64,000 nt of DNA, from NCBI GenBank assembly GCA_963801055.1, contig CAWDDE010000001.1, forward strand, positions 310,001 through 374,000, given 5' to 3'. The translations under genes were made by a program, and so were the position numbers. This DNA comes from DASUPK01 sp963801055. GTDB lineage: Bacteria; Actinomycetota; Thermoleophilia; Solirubrobacterales; 70-9. Shown here in pieces: positions 9,038 to 17,963 of the stretch (positions are counted from its first letter, which is position 1; each line of letters begins with the position of its first letter). Under the pieces are notes generated by a model that was not told the DNA's origin, searched no databases, and saw nothing but the letters and a program-made list of their open reading frames with translations.

Positions 9038-9933
9038 CCGGGCGCGGCCCTTCGCCGACCGGCTGACGGCGCTCGTCGAGGAGCGTCGGAGCCAGATCTG
9101 CCTGGGGCTGGATCCCGACCCCGCCTCGCTGCCCCCGGAGTCGCGCCCGAGGCGCGGATCTCCGGCCGACGTCGCCGAGCGGGCGTCGGCCGCGGTCTTC
9201 GAGGAGTGCCGGAGCCTGATCGAGACGGCCGGGCCGGCGTGCGTTGCGGTGAAGCCGCAGCTCGCCTGCTTCGAGCGGCTGGGCACGCAAGGCTGGTGGG
9301 CGCTGGACGAGGTGTGCCGGGCGGCCCAGCGGGCCGGGCTGCTGGTGGTCGCCGACGGCAAGCGCGGGGACGTCCCGGTGACCGCGAGCGGCCTACGGCC
9401 AGGCCCTGGTCGGCGAGACGGAGACGCCCTGGGGCGCGGTCCGCGGCCTCGGCGCCGACGCGTTCACGGCGAATCCGCTGCTCGGGCGACGACGCGATCG
9501 AGGTGCTGGTCGAGGCGGCTGCCGCTGCCGGTGCCGGGATGTTCCTGCTCGTGCGCACGTCGAACCCGGGCGCGGCCCGACTGCAGGACGCGCAACTGGG
9601 TGGCCATCCGATGCACGAGGAGCTCGCTGCGCTGGTCGCCGGAGCGAGCCGATCGCCTGGCCGGGGAGTCCGGGCTCTCGGGTCTGGGCGCGGTGGTCGG
9701 CGCCACCGCCCCGCAGCACCTCGGCCGGCTCCGTGAGCTGATGCCCGACTCCGATCTTCCTGATCCCGGGCATCGGCGCACAGGGCGGCAAGCCCGAGGA
9801 CCTCGGGCCTGCGCTCGCGGTCGGGCGCCCGGCTTCGGTACTGGTCGCCGCCTCTCGCGGAGCATCGCCGGCGCCGATGACCCTGCGCGCCGCCGCGGAG
9901 GAGCTCCGCGCGGCGGTGTGGAGCCTGGGGTAG
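9038..9933 (+). CDS. pyrF: Orotidine 5'-phosphate decarboxylase (type 2), frameshifted
   Basis: Last step of UMP synthesis. The long type-2 form is shown by CLGLDPDPASLPPE near the N-terminus and CVAVKPQLACFERLG. The catalytic Asp-Lys-Asp motif is DGKRGDVP. Further conserved pieces are FTANPLL, FLLVRTSNPGA, GAVVGATAPQHL and IPGIGAQGGKPED. At least five frame changes occur after base 9380, and the last frame ends AAEELRAAVWSLG at a TAG. No start codon is visible in the right frame before PFADRLTALVEE, so the beginning is approximate. It directly follows the HU gene. Confidence 0.88.
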
Positions 9934-9958
9934 CGGCAGCTACCATCGCCGCCCGCGG

Positions 9959-10279
9959 ATGCCGGATTTCAAGCCGAACCTAGCTTCGTCCGCGCGTTCG
10001 CGGTGTTGGCCCTGATCGCGGCCCTCGTGCTCGTGTCGTGGTGGTGGCGACCTCGGTCGGCGGCCTCGGCGGCGGGGACAATGGGAGCGGCGGCAGAACG
10101 AGGACGTCAGCAAGGTCGGCCGGAAGGCCGTGCGCAAGGGCGTCTGGATCGTCCGTTCCGGCGACACGCTCGGCGAGATCTCGGTGAAGACGGGCATCGA
10201 CGAACGCACCCTGCTGCAGCTCAACCCGGACCTGGACCCGCAGGCCCTTCTCGAGGGCCAGCGAATAGCGTTGCGTTGA
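9959..10279 (+). CDS. Membrane-anchored LysM-domain protein, frameshifted
   Basis: About 105 residues: a short cytoplasmic start (MPDFKPN), one transmembrane helix (FAVLALIAALVLV region), a Gly-rich linker and a single LysM domain (GVWIVRSGDTLGEISVKTGIDERTLLQLNPDLD...GQRIAL). LysM binds peptidoglycan GlcNAc. Two or three frame changes lie in the TM/linker part. Its stop overlaps the TTG that may start the D,D-carboxypeptidase, so the two wall genes are likely coupled. Confidence 0.8.
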
Positions 10280-11645
10280 CAGTGGCGCTGCTCGGGACTC
10301 AGGCGGGGCGCGTTCGCGCATGCGCGTCGCTCGCGATCGCGCTCGCGACCATCCTCGTCGGGCCTGTCCCGGCTCCGCCGCCGCCGCGACCCGCCGAGCT
10401 TGGATGCCAGGGCCTGGGTCCTGATCGACCCAAGGGACGGGTCGGTCCTGGCGGCGCAAGGCGCCGAACAAGCACCTGCCGATCGCCAGCACGACGAAGC
10501 TGATGACGGCCTACCTGGCGCTCCACGAGCTGAAGCCGAACCAGATGGTGGTGGCGCCCGCGTACCAGCCGAGCGCCTCCGCAGAGATCAGCTCGGGCCT
10601 CCGCCCCGGCGAGCGGATGAGGGTTCGCGACCTGCTCTATGGCCTGCTGCTGCCGAGCGCGAGCGATGCGGCCGAGACCCTGGCCGTCGGCGGTCTCGGG
10701 ATCGGTGCCGGCATTCGTCACGGCAATGAACCGGGCCGCGCGGCGGCTCGGTCTGACCGACACGAGCTACGCGAACCCGATCGGCCTCGACGACCCGGAC
10801 AACTATTCGAGCGCCCACGACCTCGTCACCCTGGCCTCGATCCTGCTCCGCAACCGCCTCTTCGCCCGGATCGTCGACACACCGAGCGCGACGCTCCACA
10901 GCGGAGACCACCCGCGTACGGTCATCAGCCGGAACACGCTTCTCGGACGCGCGCCCTGGTTGAACGGCGTAAAGACTGGTCATACCCTCGGCGCCGGCTA
11001 CGTGCTGGTCGGCTCCGGGACCCAGCACTCCACGACGCTGATCTCGGCGGTGCTCGGCACCCCGAGCGAGTCCGCACGGGACGCGGACACGCTCAGCTCC
11101 TCGACTACGGGTTCTCGCTCTATCACCCGGTCCAGCCGGTGAGCCGCGGAGAGGAGGTCGCCTCTCCGAAGCTCGACTACCGCAGCGATCATCTGCCCCT
11201 GATCGCCAAGCGGCCCTCATGGTCAACGTGCGGCGAGGGCCAGCACGTCACCACGCAGGTGACCGCGCCGGACGAGATCAGCGGGGCGGTCGGCAGGGCG
11301 AGGTGTTCGGGCGCGTCGTCGTGAGCGTGGACGGGAGGCGGGCGGCTGTCAGCCCGCTGGTCGCAGCTCATGCGGTGGGCGCGGCCACCACGCTCGACAA
11401 GGCGAGATCGACCGCCCAGAATCCGATCGTCCTGATTGCACTGGTTGCGATCGTGATACTTGTAGGAGTGCTGTTGACGGTCAGAGGGCGCGGGTCGCGA
11501 AGGCCCCGAGGAGGACGCTCCGCGAGCTCGTCAGGACCGGCAGCAATCCCCCCGACAGCGGACCCCAGAGGAGAGGCGCAGGATGCACGAGGAGAGGATG
11601 CGCCGGAAGCGCCAGCGGATGGAGCGGGAGGGAGGAACCGGATGA
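10276..11645 (+). CDS. D-alanyl-D-alanine carboxypeptidase (PBP5-like, S11), frameshifted
   Basis: Secreted or anchored penicillin-binding protein that trims the terminal D-Ala of peptidoglycan stems. A signal-like hydrophobic start (CASLAIALATILVG) is followed by DARAWVLIDPRDG, the SxxK motif STTK (nucleophile Ser), a SxN-region reading SAS, and the KTG motif GVKTGHT. The C-terminus has one TM helix (IVLIALVAIVILVGVLL) and an Arg/Met/Glu-rich cytoplasmic tail ending at TGA 11643. Start is TTG 10276 or GTG 10282. About seven frame changes occur. The stop overlaps the next ATG. Confidence 0.87.
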
Positions 11646-12605
11646 TCCTCACCGTCACCCTGAACGCGGCAATCGACCGGACCGTCGCGGTCCCGAGCTT
11701 CCGGCAGGGCAATCGCCATCGCGCGGTCGAGGCCAGCACGGTCGCCGGGGGCAAGGGCGTGAACGTCGCCCGCGCCCTCAAGCTTCTCGATCGGCCGGTG
11801 ATCGCCACGGGCCTCGCGGGCGGACCGACCGGCGCCCGGCTGATCGAGCGCCTTGCCGAGGAGTCGATCCTCACCGACTTCACCTGGATCGCCGGCGAGT
11901 CGCGGACCAACCTCGCTGTCATCGACCCAACGTCAGGCGAGCAGACCGAGATCAACGAGCGCGGCCCGGACGTCAGCGGCGAGGAGCTCGATCGGTTCCT
12001 CGAGAAGCTGCTCTACCTGGCTCGCGGCGCGCGCATCTGCACGATCGCCGGCAGCCTGCCGCCCTCGGTGCCGCCGTCGTTCTCCGCCCGCATGGTGGAG
12101 GAGCTCAAGGCGCTGGGCGTCGAGACGATCGTCGACACCGAGGGCGAGCCGCTGCTCGCCTCGCTGCGCGCTGAGCCGGTGGCGGTGACGCCCGAACGTC
12201 CGCGAGGCGGAGGGTGCCGTCGGCCACGAGTTCAACGACCGTGAGGACCTGCTGAACGGCCTGCGAAGCCTGGTCGAGCTCGGCGCGACGGACGCCGTGA
12301 TCACCAGTCCGGAGGGCTGCGTAGCCTCGATCAAGGGTGCCGACGACCAACGCCACGTCTACGAGGTGACCGCGCCGGAGGTCGAGCCGGTCGCTACGGT
12401 CGGATCGGGGGACGCGTTCCTCGCCGGCTTCGTCGCGGCTCGCGGTACGACGGGCAGCCCGGCCGAGGAGTGCCTGCGCTATGCGGTCGCCTGCGGCGCC
12501 GAGTCGACCCAGCACTTCGGCGCCGGCAGCATCGACCCGGCCGAGGTGGGGCGGCTGCTCCCGGGGGTCGAGTCGCGCGAGCTCGAGGCGCCTGCGAAGG
12601 TCTGA
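11642..12605 (+). CDS. PfkB-family sugar kinase (1-phosphofructokinase/hexose kinase type), one frameshift
   Basis: ATP-dependent kinase of phosphorylated sugars; the FruK/LacC group is suggested by the start MILTVTLNAAIDRTV and by GGKGVNVARAL. The C-terminal signature VGSGDAFLAGF holds the catalytic Asp and anion hole. Length when joined is about 320 residues, normal. One extra C near 12190 (CCCG for CCG) shifts the frame inside VTPNVREAEG. No PTS genes lie nearby, so fructose-1-P versus tagatose-6-P cannot be decided. Confidence 0.87.
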
Positions 12606-12702
12606 GGTTCGCGCCGCAGTATCGATTGAAGACTGAGGGTCCCTATGGGCTCCCAAACTGCGCAACGTCGGACGAGCACGATCCTGGAGTCGAGTTGCCC
12701 GC

Positions 12703-12711
12703 TGTTATCCT
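12703..12711 (+). promoter_or_regulatory. Putative extended -10 promoter upstream of guaB3
   Basis: TGTTATCCT is an extended -10 (TGn plus TATCCT). The -35 region is weak. A start of transcription near 12718 would place the hairpin at 12766-12786 inside the leader of guaB3, giving a short attenuated RNA. Assigned by pattern only. Confidence 0.35.
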
Positions 12712-12765
12712 TGGCGGGGCGTTGGTGAAGGACCTCCGAAACGCTGCTGTGCACCGCAATTTCGG

Positions 12766-12786
12766 CCCCGCGACGCGGGGTTTTTT
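12766..12786 (+). terminator. Intrinsic terminator/attenuator in front of guaB3
   Basis: CCCCGC-GAC-GCGGGG followed by six T: a perfect 6-bp GC stem with T6, the clearest intrinsic terminator in the window. It lies 160 nt after the sugar kinase stop but only 30 nt before guaB3, downstream of a candidate promoter. It may therefore act as an attenuator rather than the end of the upstream operon. Confidence 0.75.
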
Positions 12787-12815
12787 CGTCCGCGAACGAA
12801 CGTAGGGTGGGCTTA

Positions 12816-14021
12816 ATGGAAGTAGAGATCGGCCGCGGCAAGAAGGGCCGCAGGGCATACGGCTTCGACGACATCGCGATCGTCCCCTCACGCAGGACGC
12901 GCGATCCCGACGACATCGACATCACCTGGACCCTCGGTCCCTATCGCTTCGAGCTGCCGCTGCTCGCCTCAGCGATGGACGGTGTCGTCAGCCCGAGGAC
13001 GGCGGGGCTGATCGGCAAGCTGGGCGGCCTTGGCGTCCTCAACCTAGAGGGGATCTGGTCCCGATACGAGAACGCGGACGAGAAGCTCGACGAGATCGCG
13101 GCGGCCCCCAAGGAGGTCGCGACGCGGATCATGCAGGAGATCTACGCCGAGCCGGTCAAAACCGAGCTGATCGCCAAGCGGGTCGAGGAGATCAAGGCCG
13201 AGGGCGCCGTCGCGTGCGGATCGCTCACACCGCAGCGTGTGACCCAGTACTACGAGACCGCGCTCGAGGCCGGCTTGGACATCCTGGTCATCCAGGGCAC
13301 GGTGATCTCGGCCGAGCACGTCTCCAACCAGACGGAGCCGCTCAATCTGAAGGAGTTCATCGCGTCACTCGACGTGCCCTGCGTGGTCGGTGGCTGCGCC
13401 TCCTACAACACCGGCCTCCACCTGATGCGCACCGGCGCGGTTGGCGTGCTGGTCGGGGTCGGTCCGGGCGCCGCTTGCACCACCCGCGGCGTGCTCGGGA
13501 TCGGCGTGCCGCAGGCAACCGCGATCGCCGACGTCGCCGCCGCCCGCGGCCAGCACATGATGGAGACTGGCAACTACTGCAATGTGGTCGCTGACGGCGG
13601 AATGCGGACCGGGGGCGACGTCTCCAAGGCAATCGCGGTCGGCGCCGACGCCGTGATGATCGGATCGCCGCTGGCGCGCGCCAAGGAGGCTCCGGGTCGC
13701 GGATACCACTGGGGGATGGCTACTTTCCATCCCTCGCTGCCCCGCGGCGCCCGGGTTGCCACCAACCAGGACGGAACTCTCGAGGAGATCCTGCTCGGGC
13801 CGGCCCAGGAGAACGACGGCACCTTCAACCTGATGGGCGCGCTGCGCACCTCGATGGCCACCACGGGCTACGCCGACATCCCCGAGTTCCATCGGGCTGA
13901 GGTGATGGTCGCCCCGGCGCTGATGTCGGAGGGCAAGCAGCTCCAGCGCGAGCAGTCCGTGGGGATGGGCTCGAATGGACGCGCAACGGTCGCGGTGGGG
14001 GTCGCCGTCTCGGATGACTGA
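12816..14021 (+). CDS. guaB3: GuaB3-family IMP dehydrogenase-related protein
   Basis: A 401-residue TIM-barrel protein of the IMPDH/GMP reductase superfamily, of the actinobacterial GuaB3 type that lacks CBS domains. The start matches the family exactly (MEVEIGRGKKGRRAYGFDDIAIVPS). The catalytic Cys lies in GPGAACTTRGVLG, and the phosphate-binding loops are DGGMRTGGD and IGSPLARA. The reading frame is intact. It precedes guaA with an 8-nt overlap (ATGACTGA), so the two are coupled for GMP synthesis. Whether GuaB3 is a true IMPDH is unsettled for the family; another guaB may exist elsewhere. Confidence 0.92.
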   Translation: MEVEIGRGKKGRRAYGFDDIAIVPSRRTRDPDDIDITWTLGPYRFELPLLASAMDGVVSPRTAGLIGKLGGLGVLNLEGIWSRYENADEKLDEIAAAPKEVATRIMQEIYAEPVKTELIAKRVEEIKAEGAVACGSLTPQRVTQYYETALEAGLDILVIQGTVISAEHVSNQTEPLNLKEFIASLDVPCVVGGCASYNTGLHLMRTGAVGVLVGVGPGAACTTRGVLGIGVPQATAIADVAAARGQHMMETGNYCNVVADGGMRTGGDVSKAIAVGADAVMIGSPLARAKEAPGRGYHWGMATFHPSLPRGARVATNQDGTLEEILLGPAQENDGTFNLMGALRTSMATTGYADIPEFHRAEVMVAPALMSEGKQLQREQSVGMGSNGRATVAVGVAVSDD

Positions 14022-15676
14022 GCCCGCGGCGCCTTCCACGGAGGAGGCAGCCGCGCGGATCCATGTGCCCGAGCGCAGCGTGCCGGGCGCCGACCCAGAG
14101 CTGCGTCGAGGTAGAGAAGGCCGCGCCGGCCCAGGCAATCGAGGAGGTCCTCGTCCTCGATTTCGGCGGTCAATACTCCCAGCTGATCGCCCGCCGGATC
14201 CGCGAGTGCGGTGTCTTCAGTGAGCTGCTCCCGCACGACAGCGACCTCGATCGGATCAGGGAACGCGGTCCCCGCGGGCTGGTGCTCTCGGGCGGGCCGG
14301 CCTCGGTTTATGAGGAGGGGGCGCCGGGCCTGCGCAAGGAGCTGCTCGAGCTCGGCATCCCGGTGCTCGGCATCTGTTACGGCATGCAGCTGATGGTCCA
14401 GGAGCTGGGCGGCCGCGTGGAGCAGGCGCCGGCGGGGGAGTTCGGACGCAGCCGCCTCGTGCTCCGCGACGGCGGCGGAACGCTCCTCGAGGGTCTGCCG
14501 GACGAACAGCAATGCTGGATGAGCCACCGCGACACGGTCTTCGAGCCGCCGCCGGGGTTCACGGCGCTCGCCTCCAGCACCGAGTCGCCGGTGGCCGCGG
14601 TGGAGGACACCTCGCGTGGCCTGTATGGCATCCAGTTCCACCCCGAGGTCGTCCACACGCCCTACGGCACCGAGATTCTGACCCGGTTCCTCCGCGACGT
14701 CGCCGGCTGCCGCGAGAGGTGGTCGCCGGCCTCGGTCATCGAGCAGCAGGTCGAGGCGATCCGCGCCCAGGTCGGCGGCGCGCGCGCCATCTGCGGCCTC
14801 TCCGGCGGGGTCGACTCCGCCACCGCGGCCCTGCTGGTCCACCGTGCCATTGGCGACCGGCTCACCTGCGTCTTCGTCGACCACGGGATGATGCGGAAGG
14901 ATGAGGCCGAGCAGGTGGTGACGGCGTTCCGCGAGCAGCACGGGATCCAGCTGATCCACGTCGACGCCGCCGATCGCTTCCTCGATCGCCTCGCCGGGGT
15001 CGAGGACCCGGAGACCAAGCGCAAGATCATCGGCGAGGAGTTCATCCGGGTCTTCGAGGAGGAGGCCGGCAAGGTCGAGGACGCGCGCTTCCTGGTGCAG
15101 GGCACTCTCTACTCGGACGTGATCGAGTCGGGCGGCGACGGCCGCGCCGCGGCGACGATCAAGTCGCACCACAACGTGGGCGGGCTTCCGGAGGAGATGG
15201 AGATGGAGCTGGTCGAGCCGCTGCGGATGCTGTTCAAGGACGAGGTCCGCGCGGTCGCCGCCGAGCTCGGGCTTCCCGAGCGCTTCGTCTGGCGGCAGCC
15301 CTTCCCAGGCCCGGGCCTGGCGATCCGCGTGGTCGGGGGTGAGGTCACTCGGGAGCGGCTCGACATCGTCCGCGAGGCCGACGCGATCCTCCAGGAGGAG
15401 ATCCGCGCGGCCGGCCTCTACCGCGAGCTCTGGCAGTCCTTCTGCGTCCTTCCGGTTGTCCGCTCCGTCGGCGTGCAGGGCGACGAGCGCTCCTACGCCC
15501 ACCCGATCGTGATCCGCGCCGTCACCTCGGACGACGCGATGACCGCCGACTGGGCGCGGCTGCCCTACGACCTGCTCGAGCGGGTCTCTGCCCGGATCAT
15601 CAACGAGGTTCGGGGCGTCAACCGGGTCACGCTCGACCTCACCTCGAAGCCGCCGGGCACGATCGAGTGGGAGTGA
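14014..15676 (+). CDS. guaA: GMP synthase (glutamine-hydrolysing), probable 5' frameshift
   Basis: Converts XMP to GMP with glutamine nitrogen. GATase-I domain: LDFGGQYSQLIARRIRECGV, GICYGMQLM (nucleophile Cys), QFHPEV (His, Glu). ATP-PPase domain: PP-loop LSGGVDSATAA. C-terminal dimerisation domain ends TSKPPGTIEWE. The conserved part is one clean frame from about 14105. The ATG at 14014 overlaps guaB3 and its frame has good codon bias up to about 14100, so I take it as the start with one base error. The alternative is ATG 14063 in the main frame. Confidence 0.94.
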
Positions 15677-15686
15677 GTCAGGCTGC

Positions 15687-15731
15687 CAGTTGGCGCTTTA
15701 GTGCCGCATAGCGGGACAAACGCGCCAATTG
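15687..15731. terminator. Long imperfect hairpin between convergent guaA and M23 genes
   Basis: Arms CAGTTGGCGC (15687-15696) and GCGCCAATTG (15722-15731) pair with one mismatch. Inside them GTGCCGC and GCGGGAC pair around an ATA loop, giving arms of about 18 bp overall. It sits exactly between two convergent genes, so a bidirectional transcription end is likely. It lacks a strong T-run. Confidence 0.45.
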
Positions 15732-15741
15732 TCCACACCGC

Positions 15742-16332
15742 CTAGTAGCCCTGATAGGTCTGCAGGTACGGCAGCGGGTTCACCGGATGTCCGCCGCGGT
15801 ACCACTTGCCGAGCCAGAGCTCGAAGTGGAGGTGGCAGGCGGCGGCGTTGCCCGTTTGGCCGACGATGGCGATCTGCTGGCCGGGCTGGACGACCTGGCC
15901 CTTCACAACCGGCGCGCGAGCGGCCAGGTGGGCGTACATGTAGTCCTGGTGAAGCTTCTTGTTGCGGATCACGACGTAGTTGCCCGCGAGCCTCTGATAG
16001 CTCACCCACTTCACCTTGGCTCGGCTCACGGCCACCAGAGGTATGCCGCAGGCGGCCATGATGTCCTGCCCCTGGTGAGTGCGGCCGGAGCGGGCCGCCC
16101 CGAAGCCGTCGCCGAATGAGTGCAGGCCGGCCACGGGGAACATCTGGGCACCGCTCGGTGTGGCTGTGGTGGTGGGATCCGCGGTGGTCCCGCCTGGAGC
16201 GGCCGTGCCGCCGCTCTGCGCGAAGGCGAGCTGGGAGCCCAGTGCAGCCATCGCCAGTGCGAACGCAGCGATCAGCGCCACCAGCCTGTGGGGCGTACGA
16301 CCAACCGACTTGTCGATCAACGCGCTTCGCAC
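15742..16332 (-). CDS. Secreted M23 (LytM) peptidase-like protein
   Basis: A 196-residue protein with a signal peptide (LVALIAAFALAMAALGSQLAFA) and Thr-rich linker, then an M23 domain: HQGQD supplies the first His and Asp zinc ligands, and CHLHFELW supplies the HxH motif. Such enzymes cut peptidoglycan cross-links or regulate amidases. The GTG start at 16332 lies directly at the end of the cyclic-di-AMP riboswitch; TTG 16320 is an alternative. Regulation by cyclic-di-AMP, a wall/osmotic signal, fits the role. Confidence 0.9.
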   Translation of the reverse strand: MRSALIDKSVGRTPHRLVALIAAFALAMAALGSQLAFAQSGGTAAPGGTTADPTTTATPSGAQMFPVAGLHSFGDGFGAARSGRTHQGQDIMAACGIPLVAVSRAKVKWVSYQRLAGNYVVIRNKKLHQDYMYAHLAARAPVVKGQVVQPGQQIAIVGQTGNAAACHLHFELWLGKWYRGGHPVNPLPYLQTYQGY

Positions 16333-16334
16333 TC

Positions 16335-16477
16335 TCTCTGCGGCCTACGGAGTTAGCTGGCGGGCTCGCGCCGAGAGCGGCGCTACGAACCAGTTGGTTG
16401 CGATTCGCCCCTGGGGTGTGAACCCCTTTGGGTCCTCCGTTCCCTCCGGTAGCTCCGGGGGGACTTGGCCCTTGCTG
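16335..16477 (-). ncRNA. Cyclic-di-AMP riboswitch (ydaO/yuaA type)
   Basis: Read on the minus strand the leader holds the conserved ydaO elements in order: CCCGGAGCTACCGGAGGGAACGG-type start, GGACCC, GGGGTTCACACCCC and GGGGCGAATC in the middle, and GCCAGCTAACTCCGTAGGC at the 3' end. It lies between a TATACT promoter box and the start of a secreted M23 peptidase, the usual actinobacterial setting of this class. In this family ligand binding usually turns expression off. Confidence 0.85.
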
Positions 16478-16484
16478 GCGCGGC

Positions 16485-16490
16485 AGTATA
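16485..16490 (-). promoter_or_regulatory. -10 box (TATACT) of the riboswitch-peptidase transcript
   Basis: TATACT on the minus strand matches TATAAT at five of six positions and lies about 8 nt before the inferred 5' end of the riboswitch. No strong -35 is seen. Confidence 0.5.
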
Positions 16491-16617
16491 ACCAGAGGGC
16501 CGGGGGATGACCCGGGCCCTGCGGGTTCGCCCTGACCGGGGTAGCTCTTGGTGACGCCCCGATACGACACCGAAGCTGCCGGGCGCCCAGCCAGCACTAC
16601 GGCGATCCTACCGGCGC

Positions 16618-16623
16618 TATCAT
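16618..16623 (+). promoter_or_regulatory. Candidate -10 box (TATCAT) for rplM-rpsI
   Basis: TATCAT, one mismatch to consensus, 33-51 nt before the two possible rplM starts. Together with the riboswitch on the other strand it accounts for the 340-nt gap between the M23 peptidase and rplM; nothing else is seen there. Confidence 0.35.
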
Positions 16624-16673
16624 CCGCCCGCCGCGGTCGGTGCGCGGCTCTTTTTATGGCTACAGCGACGGCG

Positions 16674-17108
16674 ATGAAGACCTACCAGGCGACTGCCCAG
16701 GACCGAGAGCGGGACTGGTACGTCGTCGACGCCGAGGGCAAGACCCTTGGTCGGCTGGCAACCCAGATCGCGGACGTGCTGCGCGGGAAGCGCAAGCCGA
16801 CCTACACGGCGCACGTGGACGTCGGCGACTTCGTGATCGTCGTCAACGCCGAAAAGGTCGCTGTGACGGGAAACAAGCGCGAGGACAAGCGCTACTGGCG
16901 CCACAGCGGCTACCCCGGCGGGATCCGCTCCCGCACCCTCGGAGACCTGCTCGAGAAGCGGCCCGAGGAGGTCGTCCGCAGGGCGGTCAAGGGCATGCTC
17001 CCCCGCAACCGGCTGGCCCGGCAGCAGCTTCGCAAGCTCAAGATCTATGCCGGCCCGGACCATCCTCACCAGGCCCAGAAGCCAGAAGAGCTTCGGATAG
17101 AGACCTAG
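16674..17108 (+). CDS. rplM: 50S ribosomal protein L13
   Basis: Early-assembly protein of the large subunit. MKTYQATAQDRERDWYVVDAEGKTLGRLAT is the standard start; KPTYTAHVDVGDFVIVVNAEKV, HSGYPGG and GMLPRNRL are conserved. From ATG 16674 the length is 144 residues, normal; an ATG six codons upstream (16656) is possible. It is immediately followed by rpsI, the universal L13-S9 pair. Confidence 0.96.
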   Translation: MKTYQATAQDRERDWYVVDAEGKTLGRLATQIADVLRGKRKPTYTAHVDVGDFVIVVNAEKVAVTGNKREDKRYWRHSGYPGGIRSRTLGDLLEKRPEEVVRRAVKGMLPRNRLARQQLRKLKIYAGPDHPHQAQKPEELRIET

Positions 17109-17951
17109 ATGCAGGACGAAGAGCAGCAGCAGCCCGAAGAGCAGACGCCGGAGCAGCAGCAGGCGGAGGAGCAGCAGGCTCCGGAGGAGCGTTCGCCGTC
17201 CGAGGGGGGCACCCCCGAGCGAGGCGAGGGAGAGTCCGACGAGTCTCCGCCCGAGGAGGCCCTAGCCGAGGACGCGGCGACTGAGGACGACACTCCGGCG
17301 GAGGAGGCCGGCGAGGACGAGACTCCTGAGTCCGCCGCCGAGCGACCCCCGGCCCCTCCCGCGCAGCAGGGCGGCAAGAAGGAGGAGGTCGTCCCCGGCG
17401 CCGAGCTCGATCCGATCGCCATCGAGCCCGAGGGCGAGCTCGACGCCGAGGAGCGCGCCCGCCGCGAGGCCGAGGAGGAAGAGCGCGCCCGCCGGGAGCG
17501 CGAGCTGATCGGAGACGTCGAGGAGGTCGCTCCGGTCGCGGCGAAGCCCGCCGAGCTCTCGGGTGACGCCAGCTACGCGGCGACCGGCAAGCGCAAGTCA
17601 TCCGTGGCGCGGGTGATCCTGCGGCCGGGCAGCGGCAGCATCGAGGTCAACAAGCGCAGGCTCGAGGACTACTTCCCGCGCTCCTACCTGCAGTCGGTTG
17701 CCAAGCAGCCGCTCGTGCAGAGCGGCTACGAGGGAAACGTCGACCTGCGGATCCGCGTACACGGCGGCGGCGTCTCCGGCCAGGCTGCGGCCATCCGCCA
17801 CGGCATCGCCCGCGCCCTCTGTGACGTGGATCCGGCGCTGCGGCCAGAGCTCAAGCGCAGGGGAATGCTGACCCGCGACGCCCGGGTCAAGGAGCGCCGC
17901 AAGGCCGGCCTCAAGAAGGCCAGGAAACGGCCACAGTTCTCCAAGCGTTAG
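17109..17951 (+). CDS. rpsI: 30S ribosomal protein S9 with a long acidic N-terminal extension
   Basis: The last 130 residues are a normal S9: ATGKRKSSVARV, IEVNKRRLEDYFPR, GGGVSGQAAAIRHGIARAL, RKAGLKKARKRPQFSKR (the tail that reaches the P-site tRNA). Before it lies an extension of about 150 residues, very rich in Glu, Gln, Pro and Asp (EEQQQPEEQ, EEERARRERE), probably disordered. The ATG is next to the rplM stop and there is no other clear start before the domain, and the frame is clean. Actinobacterial S9 often has a short acidic extension; this one is unusually long. Confidence 0.94.
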   Translation: MQDEEQQQPEEQTPEQQQAEEQQAPEERSPSEGGTPERGEGESDESPPEEALAEDAATEDDTPAEEAGEDETPESAAERPPAPPAQQGGKKEEVVPGAELDPIAIEPEGELDAEERARREAEEEERARRERELIGDVEEVAPVAAKPAELSGDASYAATGKRKSSVARVILRPGSGSIEVNKRRLEDYFPRSYLQSVAKQPLVQSGYEGNVDLRIRVHGGGVSGQAAAIRHGIARALCDVDPALRPELKRRGMLTRDARVKERRKAGLKKARKRPQFSKR

Positions 17952-17963
17952 CGTCCGCCCGAG

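Noticed and set aside
5885..11645. Programmed ribosomal frameshifting or recoding
   Set aside because: Breaks are too many, at different motifs, and occur in genes never known to use recoding. No slippery-heptamer plus structure pattern is shared.
13868..15502. Long open frame on the minus strand opposite guaA (also 17598-19328 and 19555-21219 opposite glmM/glmS)
   Set aside because: Antisense shadows caused by high GC3; composition is His/Arg/Val-rich with no recognisable domain, while the sense strand encodes complete conserved enzymes.
15677..15741. Possible tRNA in gaps with hairpins (also 12606-12765 and 41914-41985)
   Set aside because: No T-loop GTTCRA box with matching acceptor stem could be found.
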